Position numbers and translations under genes: made by a program. Source: CAVSKL01 sp963728475 [NCBI: Candidatus Eiseniibacteriota bacterium] (GTDB lineage: Bacteria > Eisenbacteria > RBG-16-71-46 > JABDJR01). From it: a stretch of DNA of 64,000 nt. The stretch is from NCBI GenBank assembly GCA_963728475.1, contig CAVSKL010000004.1:186001-250000 (forward strand), in the 5' to 3' direction. Numbering within the stretch: the stretch's first letter is position 1; the number at the start of each line of letters is the position of its first letter. Below are positions 16,919 through 25,427 of this stretch, piece by piece. The notes beneath the pieces were generated by a model. That model saw nothing but the letters and a program-made list of their open reading frames with translations, had not been told where the DNA came from and searched no databases.

Positions 16919-17369
16919 TCCCCTCGCGGTGAAGCGCTTCGCCCGAAGCGTGCTCCGCGGGGAAGGGGTGACCGACGGCGCCCTCACCCTGGTGCTCACC
17001 GGGGACGCCGAGGTCCGGGACCTGAACGCCCGCTTCCGCGGGATGGACCGGACCACCGACGTCCTCTCGTTTCCCATGGACGACGACCCCCACCGGGGGC
17101 TGGACCACGATCCGTTCGGGGAAGACGGGGAGCGCTACCTGGGCGACGTCATCGTCTCCCTGGAACGCGCCCGGGAGCAGGCGCCGCGCTTCCACAACGA
17201 TCCGGAATCGGAGCTGGCCCGGCTCATCGCCCACGGCATCCTCCACGTTCTGGGCCACGACCACCATTCCCCCGCCGAAGGGAAGCGGATGAAGGCGGCG
17301 GAGCGGCGGGCGCTGGCCTCGTTCACCCCCGGCACCCTGTGGTCCGGCGCGGGGAGGAACGAGGCCTGA
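16869..17369 (+). CDS. ybeY: Endoribonuclease YbeY
   Basis: This 166-residue single-strand-specific metallo-endoribonuclease is needed for 16S rRNA 3' end maturation and ribosome quality control. The zinc site is complete: H122, H126 and H132 in HGILHVLGHDH. The upstream RTTDVLSFPMDD and GDVIVSLERA motifs also match. The GTG start at 16869 lies inside the end of the pgpH-like gene and gives the usual length. It sits in the conserved phoH-pgpH-ybeY order. Confidence 0.95.
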   Translation: MPLQVHLRRRAGRTEVDPLAVKRFARSVLRGEGVTDGALTLVLTGDAEVRDLNARFRGMDRTTDVLSFPMDDDPHRGLDHDPFGEDGERYLGDVIVSLERAREQAPRFHNDPESELARLIAHGILHVLGHDHHSPAEGKRMKAAERRALASFTPGTLWSGAGRNEA

Positions 17370-17406
17370 CCGTGGATCCCCCCTCCTGCTCTGGCTTTTC
17401 GGTTCC

Positions 17407-18330
17407 GTGCTCGCCTGGTGGGTGGGGGCGTCGGCGGCCGCGGTGCGCCACGACCTGGTCCGCCTGGAAGGAGACGAAGCGGTGGAGGAGGACTACGCCC
17501 TGGTCTCCCTCCTTCGCCGGCTCCGCGACGAACCCGAGAGCCTGGGGCTCCGGCTCCGGTTCTCCCGCTTCTTCGCCGCCGCCTTCGTTCCGCTGGCTCT
17601 GGCCGCGGCCTGGGGGGGGCGGTCCTGGTGGTGGCTGGCGGCGGCCTGGGCGGGAGGCTGGCTCCTGACCGCCGCCGCCGACGCCACCGGCGGCGGGCGG
17701 GTGGTGCGCCGGCTGGGGCGGCTCCGGGGCGGCGCGTTCTACGCGGCCTGGGCCCGGGTCACCGGACCTCCGGCCCGGCTCATGCGCCCGCTGTCGCGGC
17801 TCCGGGCCCGCCCCGGCCGGGAGCCGGCGGGGGAGCAGGAACTGGTGCTGGCCGAGTCCCGGGCCGCCCTCGCCGTGGACGGCGGCCGGCTCGGCCGCGA
17901 GGAGCGGCGGCTTTTGCGGAAGCTCCTGGCCAGCTCCTCGATTCTCGTCGCCGACATCATGACCCGGTGGGAGAGCACGGTCCGGGTGGAGGCGGGCGCC
18001 GGGCTCGAGGAGGCGCGGGCGGCCATGAACGAGTCCGGTCATAGCCGGCTCCCGGTGGTGGACGGCGCCCGGGTGGTAGGGCTCCTCACCGTGAAGGACC
18101 TGTTGCGCGGCGGTGGGGCCTCGATCCTGGACTGCGCGCGCCCGGTCTATTTCGTGCGCCGCGACGAGATGGTGGAGGATCTCCTGGACGAGCTTCAACG
18201 GGCCCGGGTCCACCTGGCGGTGGTGGTGGACCGGTTGGGGCGGACGGTGGGCATCGTGACCATGGAGGACGTGCTCGAAGAGATCGTGGGCGAACTGCAC
18301 GACGAGCGCGAGCGGGGGACGGGGCGATGA
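17407..18330 (+). CDS. CBS-domain protein of the CorC/HlyC type, N-terminus uncertain
   Basis: This membrane protein of about 307 residues has two N-terminal hydrophobic stretches, a basic linker, and a pair of CBS domains in the last 130 residues (IMTRWESTVRVEA, SRLPVVDGARVVGLLTVKDLL, VVVDRLGRTVGIVTMEDVLEEIVGE). Such proteins are linked to divalent cation handling; it is likely a shortened paralogue of the next gene. The GTG at 17407 has no ribosome site and cuts into a hydrophobic helix. GTG 17372 after GGGGAGGAA would give a better N-terminus (VDPPLLLWLFGSVLAWW) if the C-run at 17378-17383 had one more base, so a single-base deletion or sequence error is suspected. The stop overlaps the next start. 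Confidence 0.75.
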   Translation: MLAWWVGASAAAVRHDLVRLEGDEAVEEDYALVSLLRRLRDEPESLGLRLRFSRFFAAAFVPLALAAAWGGRSWWWLAAAWAGGWLLTAAADATGGGRVVRRLGRLRGGAFYAAWARVTGPPARLMRPLSRLRARPGREPAGEQELVLAESRAALAVDGGRLGREERRLLRKLLASSSILVADIMTRWESTVRVEAGAGLEEARAAMNESGHSRLPVVDGARVVGLLTVKDLLRGGGASILDCARPVYFVRRDEMVEDLLDELQRARVHLAVVVDRLGRTVGIVTMEDVLEEIVGELHDERERGTGR

Positions 18331-19541
18331 TCTACGTCCTCCCCTGGCTGGCGGCGGCGTTGCTGGTCGCGGCGGCGGTTCTCCTGGAGGAGGGCGCGGT
18401 CTGGTTCAGCCGGAACGCGCTCGACCGCATGGACGACGACGACGCTGCCGACGCCGCCCGCGAGTTCGCCCGGAGCGCCCGGCGGGCGCGCCTGACCGCG
18501 CGGTTCCTGGTGGCGGGCGCCTTCGCGCTCACCGCCGGCACCGCGGCGCGGACCGGGGCCTGGGTTCCCCTGGCCGCGGCCGCGGCGGGGGGGGTGGTAT
18601 GGGCGCTGGCGGGAGCGGCGCTGACCGCGGTGCACTGGCGGAGCCCCCTGGCCATGGCCGGGCGGGCGCTCTTCCGGCCGCTGGAGCGGGTGGGCATGTT
18701 CCTGCGCTGGGTGCTTTTCTCCTGGCAGCGCCTCCCCGGCCTCGACGCCCCGGTCTCGTCCGGGGAGCGGGTGGTGGAACTCGACACCGAGCTGGGCTGG
18801 CTCCTGGGCCGGGTGGGGGAGGACGAAGAGGGGAAGATGCTGGCCACCCTCCACGAGTTCGGCGAGGCCCTGGTGGAGGACGTGATGGTGCCTCGGGAGG
18901 AGGCCGCCGGGGTCCCGGCCTCGGCGACCGTGCCCGAGATCCTGGAAACGGTGGCCCGCGAGGGCTTCTCCCGCTACCCGGTCTACCGGGATTCCCTGGA
19001 CACGGTGGTGGGGGTGCTCCACGTGTTCGACCTGCTCGACGCGCCCCCCGGGGCGGACGCGGCGTCCCTGTCTCACGAACCCTTCTTCACCAACGCCACC
19101 AAGGGGGCGGCCGCCCTTCTCCGGGAATTGCAGGTCACCTACAATCAGATGGCGGTGGTGGTGGACGAGTACGGGGGGACGGCGGGGGTGGTCACGGTGG
19201 AGGATCTCCTCGAGGAGCTGGTGGGCGAGATCCTGGACGAGTCCGACGAGGAAGAGCCACGGCTCAAGCGCATCGAGCCCGGCGTATGGTGGGTGGACGG
19301 GGCGATGCGCGTCGACGAGCTGAACGAGGCGCTGGATCTGGACCTGCAGGAGGGTGAGTACGACACCGTGGCCGGGCTGGTGCTGGAGCAGCTCGAACGG
19401 ATTCCCCGGCCGGGGGAACGGATCCGCGCCGACGGGGTATGGCTGGAGGTGGCGGCCTCGGAGCCGAACCGGGTGAACGGGTTGCGATTGATCCTGGCCG
19501 AGCGCGGCGAGCGCATCGGCCGTGAACGGGAGGCAGGTTGA
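18327..19541 (+). CDS. Hemolysin-family CBS protein with CorC/HlyC C-terminal domain
   Basis: This is a 404-residue protein. It has three or four hydrophobic segments in the first 125 residues (a degenerate CNNM/DUF21-like membrane part), two CBS domains at about 180-310 (VEDVMVPREEA, FSRYPVYRDSLDTVVGVLHV, MAVVVDEYGGTAGVVTVEDLLEELVGEI) and the CorC/HlyC FAD-like domain at the end (WVDGAMRVDELNEAL, YDTVAGLVLEQL, IPRPGERI). The family is tied to magnesium or cobalt efflux and sensitivity. It overlaps the previous CBS gene and the following DUF502 gene, so the three are translated together. Confidence 0.88.
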   Translation: MIYVLPWLAAALLVAAAVLLEEGAVWFSRNALDRMDDDDAADAAREFARSARRARLTARFLVAGAFALTAGTAARTGAWVPLAAAAAGGVVWALAGAALTAVHWRSPLAMAGRALFRPLERVGMFLRWVLFSWQRLPGLDAPVSSGERVVELDTELGWLLGRVGEDEEGKMLATLHEFGEALVEDVMVPREEAAGVPASATVPEILETVAREGFSRYPVYRDSLDTVVGVLHVFDLLDAPPGADAASLSHEPFFTNATKGAAALLRELQVTYNQMAVVVDEYGGTAGVVTVEDLLEELVGEILDESDEEEPRLKRIEPGVWWVDGAMRVDELNEALDLDLQEGEYDTVAGLVLEQLERIPRPGERIRADGVWLEVAASEPNRVNGLRLILAERGERIGREREAG

Positions 19542-20263
19542 CTTCGCAGGAGCGTCCCCCCCGCAAGGAAGGCAAGCCGGAAAAGGACGGGCTCGGGTCC
19601 CGCTTTCGCAAGCACTTCCTGACCGGCATCCTGGTGGTGACCCCGGCCGCGGTGGCGGCGTGGGTCCTCTACCGGCTCCTGGCCTGGGTGGACGGCCTGC
19701 TGTGGGCCGACGTCCGGTTCGGCTGGGTGCGTCCGGGCGGAATTCCCGGGGCGGGGCTGGTCACGGTGGTGCTCCTGGTTCTGCTGGTGGGCGTCCTGGT
19801 CAACAACTACGTGGGGCGCCGCTTCTACCGGACCTGGGACTTCTGGCTTTCCCGGATTCCGCTCTTCAACAAGATCTACATCGCGGTGAAACAGATCGGC
19901 GAAGCCTTTCTCTCCGGCGACCGCACCGTGTTCCGCGCGGTGGGGCTCATCGAGTATCCGCGGAAGGGCATGTGGTCCCTGGTGTTCCTGACCGAGATCC
20001 CGGGGAACGAGATCCAGGAGCGGACCGGGCAGCGGGTGCGGTCGGTGTTCCTGCCCACCACCCCCAACCCCACCTCGGGCTACCTGCTCATGGTGCCCGA
20101 CAAGGAGATCGTGCGGCTCCAGATGTCGGTCGAGGACGGGCTCAAGATGGTGATCTCGGGCGGGGCGTACGTGCCCGACGAGGGGAAGGCGGTGCCCTCG
20201 CCGTCGCTCCACATCTCCGGCCCCCGCTGGTGGAGGCGGAGCGCGTCCCGGAAGAGCTCCTAG
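19538..20263 (+). CDS. DUF502 family membrane protein
   Basis: This 241-residue protein starts at a TTG that overlaps the upstream stop. It has a charged cytoplasmic start, then two membrane helices (HFLTGILVVTPAAVAAWVLY and AGLVTVVLLVLLVGVLVNNYV). The family signature is the soluble domain RIPLFNKIYIAVKQIGEAF, EYPRKGMWSLVFLT and PTTPNPTSGYLLMVP. The molecular role of DUF502 is not established. recO follows after 6 nt. Confidence 0.88.
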   Translation: MTSQERPPRKEGKPEKDGLGSRFRKHFLTGILVVTPAAVAAWVLYRLLAWVDGLLWADVRFGWVRPGGIPGAGLVTVVLLVLLVGVLVNNYVGRRFYRTWDFWLSRIPLFNKIYIAVKQIGEAFLSGDRTVFRAVGLIEYPRKGMWSLVFLTEIPGNEIQERTGQRVRSVFLPTTPNPTSGYLLMVPDKEIVRLQMSVEDGLKMVISGGAYVPDEGKAVPSPSLHISGPRWWRRSASRKSS

Positions 20264-20269
20264 GTCCGG

Positions 20270-21037
20270 ATGCCGATCGAGAAGAGCGAGGCGCTCATCC
20301 TCCGGGTGATTCCCTTCCGCGACACCAGCAAGATCCTCACCGCCTACAGCGCCGAGCACGGGCTGGTCTCGTTACTGGCCAAGGGCGTGCGCGGGCCCAA
20401 GCCCCGGTTCGGGGCGGCGCTGGAGCTGTTCGCCGCCGTGGACCTGGTCTACTACCAGAAGGACAGCCGCGAGCTCCAGTTGTTGTCGGAGGCTTCGCTC
20501 CTGGAGGCGCACCTGGGGCTTTCCGGGGACCCCGCGCGGTACGCGTTCGGGGTGGCGGTGCTGGAGTTCCTGCTCAAGGTGCTGGCCGGACAGGAGCCGC
20601 CGGGGCGGCTCTACCCCTTGTCGATCCGCACGCTGGAGGTGCTGGAGACGAGCCCGGCGGGGGCGCTGGGCGGGGTGTTCCGGGCGTTCGAGCTGAAGGC
20701 GGTCTCGTTCCTGGGGCACCGGCCCGAGCTGTTCGCCTGCGTGGAGTGCGGACGGGGGGAGCCTTCGGTGGCGTTTCCGGCGTTCGCGCCGCTGGCCGGC
20801 GGGGTGGTCTGCGCCGGGTGCGCGGCGGGAGTGCCCGGGGTCCTGGATCTCTCCGACGCCGTTTTGCGCTGGCTGCGCAGATTGTTGACCGCGACGTTGG
20901 CGGAAGTGGCCGAGGCCCCGCCGGACGCGGGTTCGCTCGTGGGGGTGGGGCGCACGCTGGAGGCGTTCCTGCAGGCGCACCTCGAGCGCTACGAGCACCT
21001 GCGGGCTTTGCGGATGGCGGGGGCGCTGGGAGGGTAG
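20270..21037 (+). CDS. recO: DNA repair protein RecO
   Basis: This is a 255-residue recombination mediator that with RecR loads RecA on SSB-coated DNA. The N-terminal OB fold is clear (SEALILRVIPFRDTSKILTAYS and GLVSLLAKGVRG). The central four-cysteine zinc motif is present as CVEC and CAGC. ATG 20270 is 6 nt after the DUF502 gene. In many bacteria recO is followed by glyQ-glyS; here 3.4 kb of other material lies between them. Confidence 0.92.
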   Translation: MPIEKSEALILRVIPFRDTSKILTAYSAEHGLVSLLAKGVRGPKPRFGAALELFAAVDLVYYQKDSRELQLLSEASLLEAHLGLSGDPARYAFGVAVLEFLLKVLAGQEPPGRLYPLSIRTLEVLETSPAGALGGVFRAFELKAVSFLGHRPELFACVECGRGEPSVAFPAFAPLAGGVVCAGCAAGVPGVLDLSDAVLRWLRRLLTATLAEVAEAPPDAGSLVGVGRTLEAFLQAHLERYEHLRALRMAGALGG

Positions 21038-21117
21038 GGGACTCCGGGCAAGCCGGGTGGGTTCGGCCGTGCCCGGCGCCGGCCGCCGGGGATCTTCCAG
21101 AAAAGCCGCACGTCGTG

Positions 21118-21889
21118 CGGCTCACCCCGGCGCGCGGCTGATGGTGAGAACTCGGGCTTCAAAGACTTCGAGGGAGGATGGGACCCGCCCGGCTCACCCC
21201 GGCGCGCGGTCGATGACGCGAACCCGGGTTTCAAAGGCTTCCAAACAAGATGTGGACCCGGGTCCACATCGCCCGGCTCACCCCGGCGCGCGGCTGATGG
21301 GCGAACGGTGCGGCCGGCCCGTCGCTCCTGGCGGGTGGAACTGCCGTGGGGGGTGACCCTGTTTTACAAGTAAGAAGCCCTAATTATTTATATAGAAATA
21401 GAATACCCGGGTATTTCTCCTTCCTGCCGGGATGTGCGATTGAACGGCATCGCCACGCGCAACGCGGGCGGCCAGCCGCGGCGAGGTCGATACGGTCGGG
21501 CGCATAAGGCTGTGCGGCGCAATGTAGTACCCAGATACGCCGCGCCGCTGCCTCCCTGCCCGGTCCGATATCACGCACTGTTCCGGTTCCGGTGTCGCGG
21601 ACCCGCCACTCCAGGCGATCCGCGGCCGGCGGCGGGACGGGGCCGTGAAGTGTGCCGGCTGCGAACATGTATCGGCCGCGAGCAGCGCCCGCCGAGAACA
21701 GTGCCGGTCGCGAACCCGGGTTTCAAAGGCTTCCAAACAAGATGTGGACCCGGGTCCACCTCGCCGGGCTCATACCGAAGCGCGGTTGATGGTGAGAATT
21801 CGGGCCTCAAAGACTGCGAGGGAGGATAGGACTTGCTCGGCTCATACCGGCGCGCGGTCAACGACGCGAACCGGGGTGTCGCGAACTCC
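21118..21889. repeat. Interspersed repeat array, two alternating 70-85 nt unit types
   Basis: Six units or part-units share the head CGGCTCA-CCCCGGCGCGCGG (or the CATACC variant): 21118, 21190, 21274, then 21709 (tail only), 21766 and 21838. Type A continues TGATGGTGAGAA-TCGGGCTTCAAAGAC; type B continues CGATGACGCGAACCCGGG. A 51-nt stretch is identical in two copies (21217-21267 and 21709-21759) and contains the perfect palindrome TGGACCCGGGTCCA. The middle (21309-21708) is unique apart from an unusually A/T-rich patch at 21361-21420. No convincing gene is seen in 21038-21913. Confidence 0.75.
21402..21415. repeat. Perfect 14-nt palindrome AATACCCGGGTATT in an A/T-rich patch
   Basis: AATACCCGGGTATT reads the same on both strands and follows an A/T-rich run (TAATTATTTATATAG), rare in this genome. 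Its 12-nt core ATACCCGGGTAT recurs at 44165-44176 in the second repeat-rich gap. Confidence 0.6.
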
Positions 21890-21913
21890 TGAACCAGAAG
21901 CGCGCCTTCGCGG

Positions 21914-22294
21914 CTATTCCGGAGCCGCGGGGCGCTTGGGAGCCGGGGCCTCGCAGGGGAGGCAGTCGACCACATCGAGACGGGTGGTCTTCCGGTCGGC
22001 GACGGTCACCGGGTAGTCGACGTACGACAGCCCCGGTCCGCCGGTGGTGATACCGTACGCGCGGAGCGTGTAGGTCCCTGCGGGCACAGAAAACTCCGCG
22101 ATCCCGTGCGCGTCGGTGGAGTCTCGAAGCCCCAGTTCCACCACCTCCAGGAGCTTGTCCGGAAGGGGAGTCTCCTCCCAGTGCACGTAGACCTGAAGCA
22201 CGGTCGCCCCCCTGGGCTCCTGGGGCGGCTCGCGTTTGCAGGAAACGCACCCGAGCGCTCCGAGTATCAGCGTGGCTGTCAGCAAACGGCGCAT
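21914..22294 (-). CDS. Small lipoprotein with carboxypeptidase-regulatory-like fold
   Basis: This 126-residue protein has a signal sequence ending in a lipobox (ALGC, with CVSC three residues on), so it should be lipid-anchored. The mature part reads as a transthyretin/CarboxypepD-reg-like beta sandwich: VLQVYVHWEETPLPDKLLEV, then STDAHGIAEFSVPAGTYTLR, then a late CLPC pair and a Pro/Ala-rich tail. The domain usually mediates binding, not catalysis. GAGGG is 8 nt before the ATG. It is alone on this strand apart from the MEMO-family gene upstream. Confidence 0.65.
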   Translation of the reverse strand: MRRLLTATLILGALGCVSCKREPPQEPRGATVLQVYVHWEETPLPDKLLEVVELGLRDSTDAHGIAEFSVPAGTYTLRAYGITTGGPGLSYVDYPVTVADRKTTRLDVVDCLPCEAPAPKRPAAPE

Positions 22295-22341
22295 GGCAAA
22301 AACCCTCGATCAGGCTCGGGCAACGCTTCGCTCCGCTTTCG

Positions 22342-23406
22342 CTAGACCCCGCGCGCGCCGGCCCCCGCCGAGGCCTCGGCGAAGTCGCGTTCCCCGCCGG
22401 GTGATTCCGAAGGCGCGTAGACCGCCAGCGTCGAGGCCACCACGCAGGGTGGGGCCACCCCCAGAATCCAGGCGTAATCGGAGAGGCAGAAGCTAAGAAT
22501 GCGGTGCCGGGCGCCGCTTCCCAGGTACTCGGCCACCACCGGGAGGATGTGGCGCTGGTCGGACTTCAGGGCATTGCTGGAGGCGCGGTGGAACGTCTCG
22601 TAGTCGCGGTTGTGGAGCGCGGCGGCCAGCGCCTCCTCCACCTGGGCGCGAAAGTGGCGGGTGAGCTGGGCGGGATCGGTGGGCCGGCCCTCCATCTCGC
22701 GGGCGGCGCTGTAGGCGTGGCCGTAATGGACGAGATCGCCGGTGGTGACCACCGCGGTCCGCGGTCCCGCCGCCGCCGCCAGCCACCGGCCGAGCCGCCG
22801 GGCCACCGCGAAGTCCGCGCCGGGTCCTCGGGTGAGCCCGATGAAGACCGGGAGCACCGCCAGCGGCGCTCGCTCCAGCTCCCGGGCACGAAGGACCACC
22901 AGCGCGAGGAAGTTGTCGAGCGAGAACTCGTTGACGAGCAGCCCGGGGTTCTCGCGAAGGACGGGCACGTCGCCGGCGTCCTCGTCGATGGAGTCGGGAC
23001 GGGCCAGCTCCAGCTCCCCGAACGGCGTGACCGCGGGGCGGGAGGAAACGAAACCGCCCTGGAAGGTCGCGAAGAGCTCGGCGGCGCGAACCGGGTGGGA
23101 GTGGGGTCCGTCGATGAGCGCGACGCACTCCTGGTAGCGGCGCCGGGCGTCCTCGGGAAGCGTTCCCCCGTGGAGCACGCCGAGCGCGATCACCCGCTCG
23201 AAGCCGTTCCGGTAGAGGCCGGAGATCACCCGGGCCAGCGGCACCCCGGCGTAGAAGATGGAGGTGTGGGGGAACGAGAGCACCGCGCCGCCCCGAAGCG
23301 CGGCGTCCACCTCGGGATCGTCGTACACGTCCGCGAAACAGCGCGCGGCATGCGCGCATCCCTCGGGGCTCGAAAGCTCGTCCTTGTAGAAACTCTTCCA
23401 ATCCAT
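22342..23406 (-). CDS. MEMO-family protein (AmmeMemoRadiSam system protein B-like)
   Basis: This 354-residue protein follows the MEMO fold: LSFPHTSIFYAGVPLARVI matches the PHAGYxYSG-type start, IALGVLHGG is the second strand, and TTGDLVHYGHAY replaces the usual SSDLSHY. MEMO proteins resemble non-haem iron dioxygenases; in bacteria they are often beside AMMECR1 and a radical-SAM gene, neither of which is here. ATG 23406 has GGAG 8 nt upstream; a GTG at 23418 would add four residues. Length is longer than the typical 270-290 residues. Confidence 0.75.
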   Translation of the reverse strand: MDWKSFYKDELSSPEGCAHAARCFADVYDDPEVDAALRGGAVLSFPHTSIFYAGVPLARVISGLYRNGFERVIALGVLHGGTLPEDARRRYQECVALIDGPHSHPVRAAELFATFQGGFVSSRPAVTPFGELELARPDSIDEDAGDVPVLRENPGLLVNEFSLDNFLALVVLRARELERAPLAVLPVFIGLTRGPGADFAVARRLGRWLAAAAGPRTAVVTTGDLVHYGHAYSAAREMEGRPTDPAQLTRHFRAQVEEALAAALHNRDYETFHRASSNALKSDQRHILPVVAEYLGSGARHRILSFCLSDYAWILGVAPPCVVASTLAVYAPSESPGGERDFAEASAGAGARGV

Positions 23407-23556
23407 GATCGGCTCCACGAGTGCGGAGACTCGCTGGACGAATCGAGGCGCGACGGGAGAAACTCATGGGGGCCGTCGCCCGCATTATGCCACATGGGCG
23501 GGGTTGCCGAAACCCGGGCGCGCCGCCGCGCGCTCAGCGTCTTCCGGAGGTGGGTT

Positions 23557-24192
23557 GTGGACCGGTTCAACGAAACGGTGGAGGCGATCGGGAAGCACCG
23601 GATCGGGGCGATTTTGCGCACCCACGACACCGGGATCGCGCGGCGGGCCATGCGGGCCGCGGTGGTGGGAGGGTTCCGGGTGATCGAGTTCACCATGAGC
23701 ATCCCGGGGGCGCTCGACCTGGTCGAGGAATTTCAAGCTGAGCGGGGGCTGGTGGTGGGCGCGGGCACCGTGCTCACCGCGGCCCAGGCCAAGGATGCGG
23801 TAGCGGCGGGGGCCCGGTTCGTGGTGTCGCCGGTGGTGGACCCCGAGGTGATCCGGGCGGCCCTGGACCTGGGGATACCGGCGATCCCCGGGTCCGCCAC
23901 CCCCACCGAGATGGCCGCCGCCCGCCGGGCGGGGGCGCCGATCGTCAAGGTCTTCCCCGCGCCCGCGGATCTTCCCGCGTTCATCTCCCAGGTGCTGGGA
24001 CCGCTCCCGGACCTCAAGCTTTTCCCCACCTCGGGGGTGACTTTGGAGAACTTCGCCTCGGTCCTGGCCGCGGGGGCGTTCGGGGTGGGTTTCGTGGGGT
24101 CCCTCTTCCCCGCGGCGGAGCTGGCCGCCGGCGACTACGGGGCGGTCGAGGCGCGGGCCCGGGCGATCCACGAGCGGCTCCGGTCGATCTGA
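23557..24192 (+). CDS. 2-keto-3-deoxy-6-phosphogluconate aldolase (KDPG/KHG aldolase)
   Basis: This is a 211-residue class I aldolase that splits KDPG to pyruvate and glyceraldehyde 3-phosphate in the Entner-Doudoroff pathway, and often also 4-hydroxy-2-oxoglutarate. Visible active-site residues are E44 in RVIEFTMS and the Schiff-base lysine K131 in [18 protein letters not shown] and GVGFVGS match the phosphate-binding ends of the barrel. GGAGG ends 6 nt before the GTG at 23557. No edd or kdgK gene is adjacent, so its pathway partner is elsewhere. Confidence 0.92.
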   Translation: MDRFNETVEAIGKHRIGAILRTHDTGIARRAMRAAVVGGFRVIEFTMSIPGALDLVEEFQAERGLVVGAGTVLTAAQAKDAVAAGARFVVSPVVDPEVIRAALDLGIPAIPGSATPTEMAAARRAGAPIVKVFPAPADLPAFISQVLGPLPDLKLFPTSGVTLENFASVLAAGAFGVGFVGSLFPAAELAAGDYGAVEARARAIHERLRSI

Positions 24193-24385
24193 CCGCGGGC
24201 GATCCCCGGGCAGCGGGCGCGCAGGCAACGGGAACTCGCATCATGCCCGGCGCCCTTTCGAGCCCTGGTAGGCCCTGGGGGGGCGGGGATCCGGGAAAAC
24301 CACGGCATCGGCGCCCCCGCCCGAGGCCCCGGCTCATGCCTCGCCCCGGGCAGGACCCGACGGCCCCAATCCCCCGCAGCCTCGG

Positions 24386-24415
24386 TTGTGACCCGGCTGC
24401 GCCCCCCGGTATACT
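24386..24415 (+). promoter_or_regulatory. Sigma-70-type promoter for glyQ-glyS
   Basis: TTGTGA (24386-24391) and TATACT (24410-24415) are 18 nt apart; initiation near 24422 gives a leader of about 50 nt. No T-box-like leader is visible. The rest of 24193-24470 holds no gene. Confidence 0.55.
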
Positions 24416-24470
24416 CGGCGGCTCCCCGAACCCCCGTCTGAATCGTCCCGAAACGAGGTATGAGCCCGCC

Positions 24471-25427
24471 ATGGCGTCGAAAGAGGTCGGTACCTTCCAG
24501 GACATGCTCCTCGCGCTCCAGGGGTTCTGGAGCGACGAAGGGTGCGTGCTCGTCCAGCCCTACCCGAGCGAGGTGGGGGCGGGGACGTTCAACCCCGCCA
24601 CCTTCCTCCGGGCGCTCGGCCCCGAGCCCTGGAACGTGGCCTACGTGGAGCCCAGCCGCCGGCCCAAGGACGGGCGCTACGGCGAGAACCCCAACCGCCT
24701 CCAGAACTTCTACCAATACCAGGTGCTGTTGAAGCCGGCCCCGGAGAACGTCCTCGCGCTCTACGAGCGCTCCCTCGAGGCCATGGGAATCGACCTCGCG
24801 CGCCACGACCTGCGCTACGTGGAGGACGACTGGGAGTCGCCCACCCTGGGCGCGTGGGGACTGGGCTGGGAAGTGTGGCTGGATGGGATGGAGGTGACCC
24901 AGTTCACCTATTTCCAGCAGGTGGGGAGCATCGACCTGGACCTCGTCTCCGCCGAGATCACCTACGGGATCGAGCGGCTGGGGACCTACCTCCAGGGGGC
25001 GGACCGGATCATGGATCTCCGGGTGAACCGCGGAATCGCCTGGCGGGACCTGTTCCTGGAGAACGAAAAGGAATTCTGCGCGTTCAACTTCGAGGAGGCC
25101 GACGTGGAACTCCACTTCCGCCTCTTCGCCGACTACGAGCGCGAGGCGGAGCGGCTGCTCTCCAAGGACCTGGTCGGCCCCGGCTACGACTACGTGATCA
25201 AGTGCTCCCACGCCTTCAACATGCTGGAGGCGCGGGGGGCGATCAGTGTGACCGAGCGCACCGGCTATATCGGCCGGGTGCGGCGGCTCTCCCGGCTGGC
25301 CGCGCAGGCCTTCCTGCGGCAGCGGGAGCGGTTGGGCTACCCGCTGGTGCCAGACCCCTCCGAGCGGGAGCGGTTGGTGGCCGCGGCCCGCGCCCGGGCG
25401 GAGAAACGAGAGGGGGTGCGGGAGTGA
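24471..25427 (+). CDS. glyQ: Glycyl-tRNA synthetase alpha subunit
   Basis: This is the 318-residue catalytic subunit of the alpha2-beta2 enzyme. The class II core is clear from the start: [59 protein letters not shown] and [22 protein letters not shown] 24471 gives the family length; an upstream in-frame ATG at 24243 would run back through the promoter. The stop overlaps the GTG of glyS. Confidence 0.97.
   Translation: MASKEVGTFQDMLLALQGFWSDEGCVLVQPYPSEVGAGTFNPATFLRALGPEPWNVAYVEPSRRPKDGRYGENPNRLQNFYQYQVLLKPAPENVLALYERSLEAMGIDLARHDLRYVEDDWESPTLGAWGLGWEVWLDGMEVTQFTYFQQVGSIDLDLVSAEITYGIERLGTYLQGADRIMDLRVNRGIAWRDLFLENEKEFCAFNFEEADVELHFRLFADYEREAERLLSKDLVGPGYDYVIKCSHAFNMLEARGAISVTERTGYIGRVRRLSRLAAQAFLRQRERLGYPLVPDPSERERLVAAARARAEKREGVRE

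Noticed and set aside
21118-21889. CRISPR array
   Set aside because: Repeat units differ in length, spacers are not unique, units come in two alternating types, and no cas gene is near.
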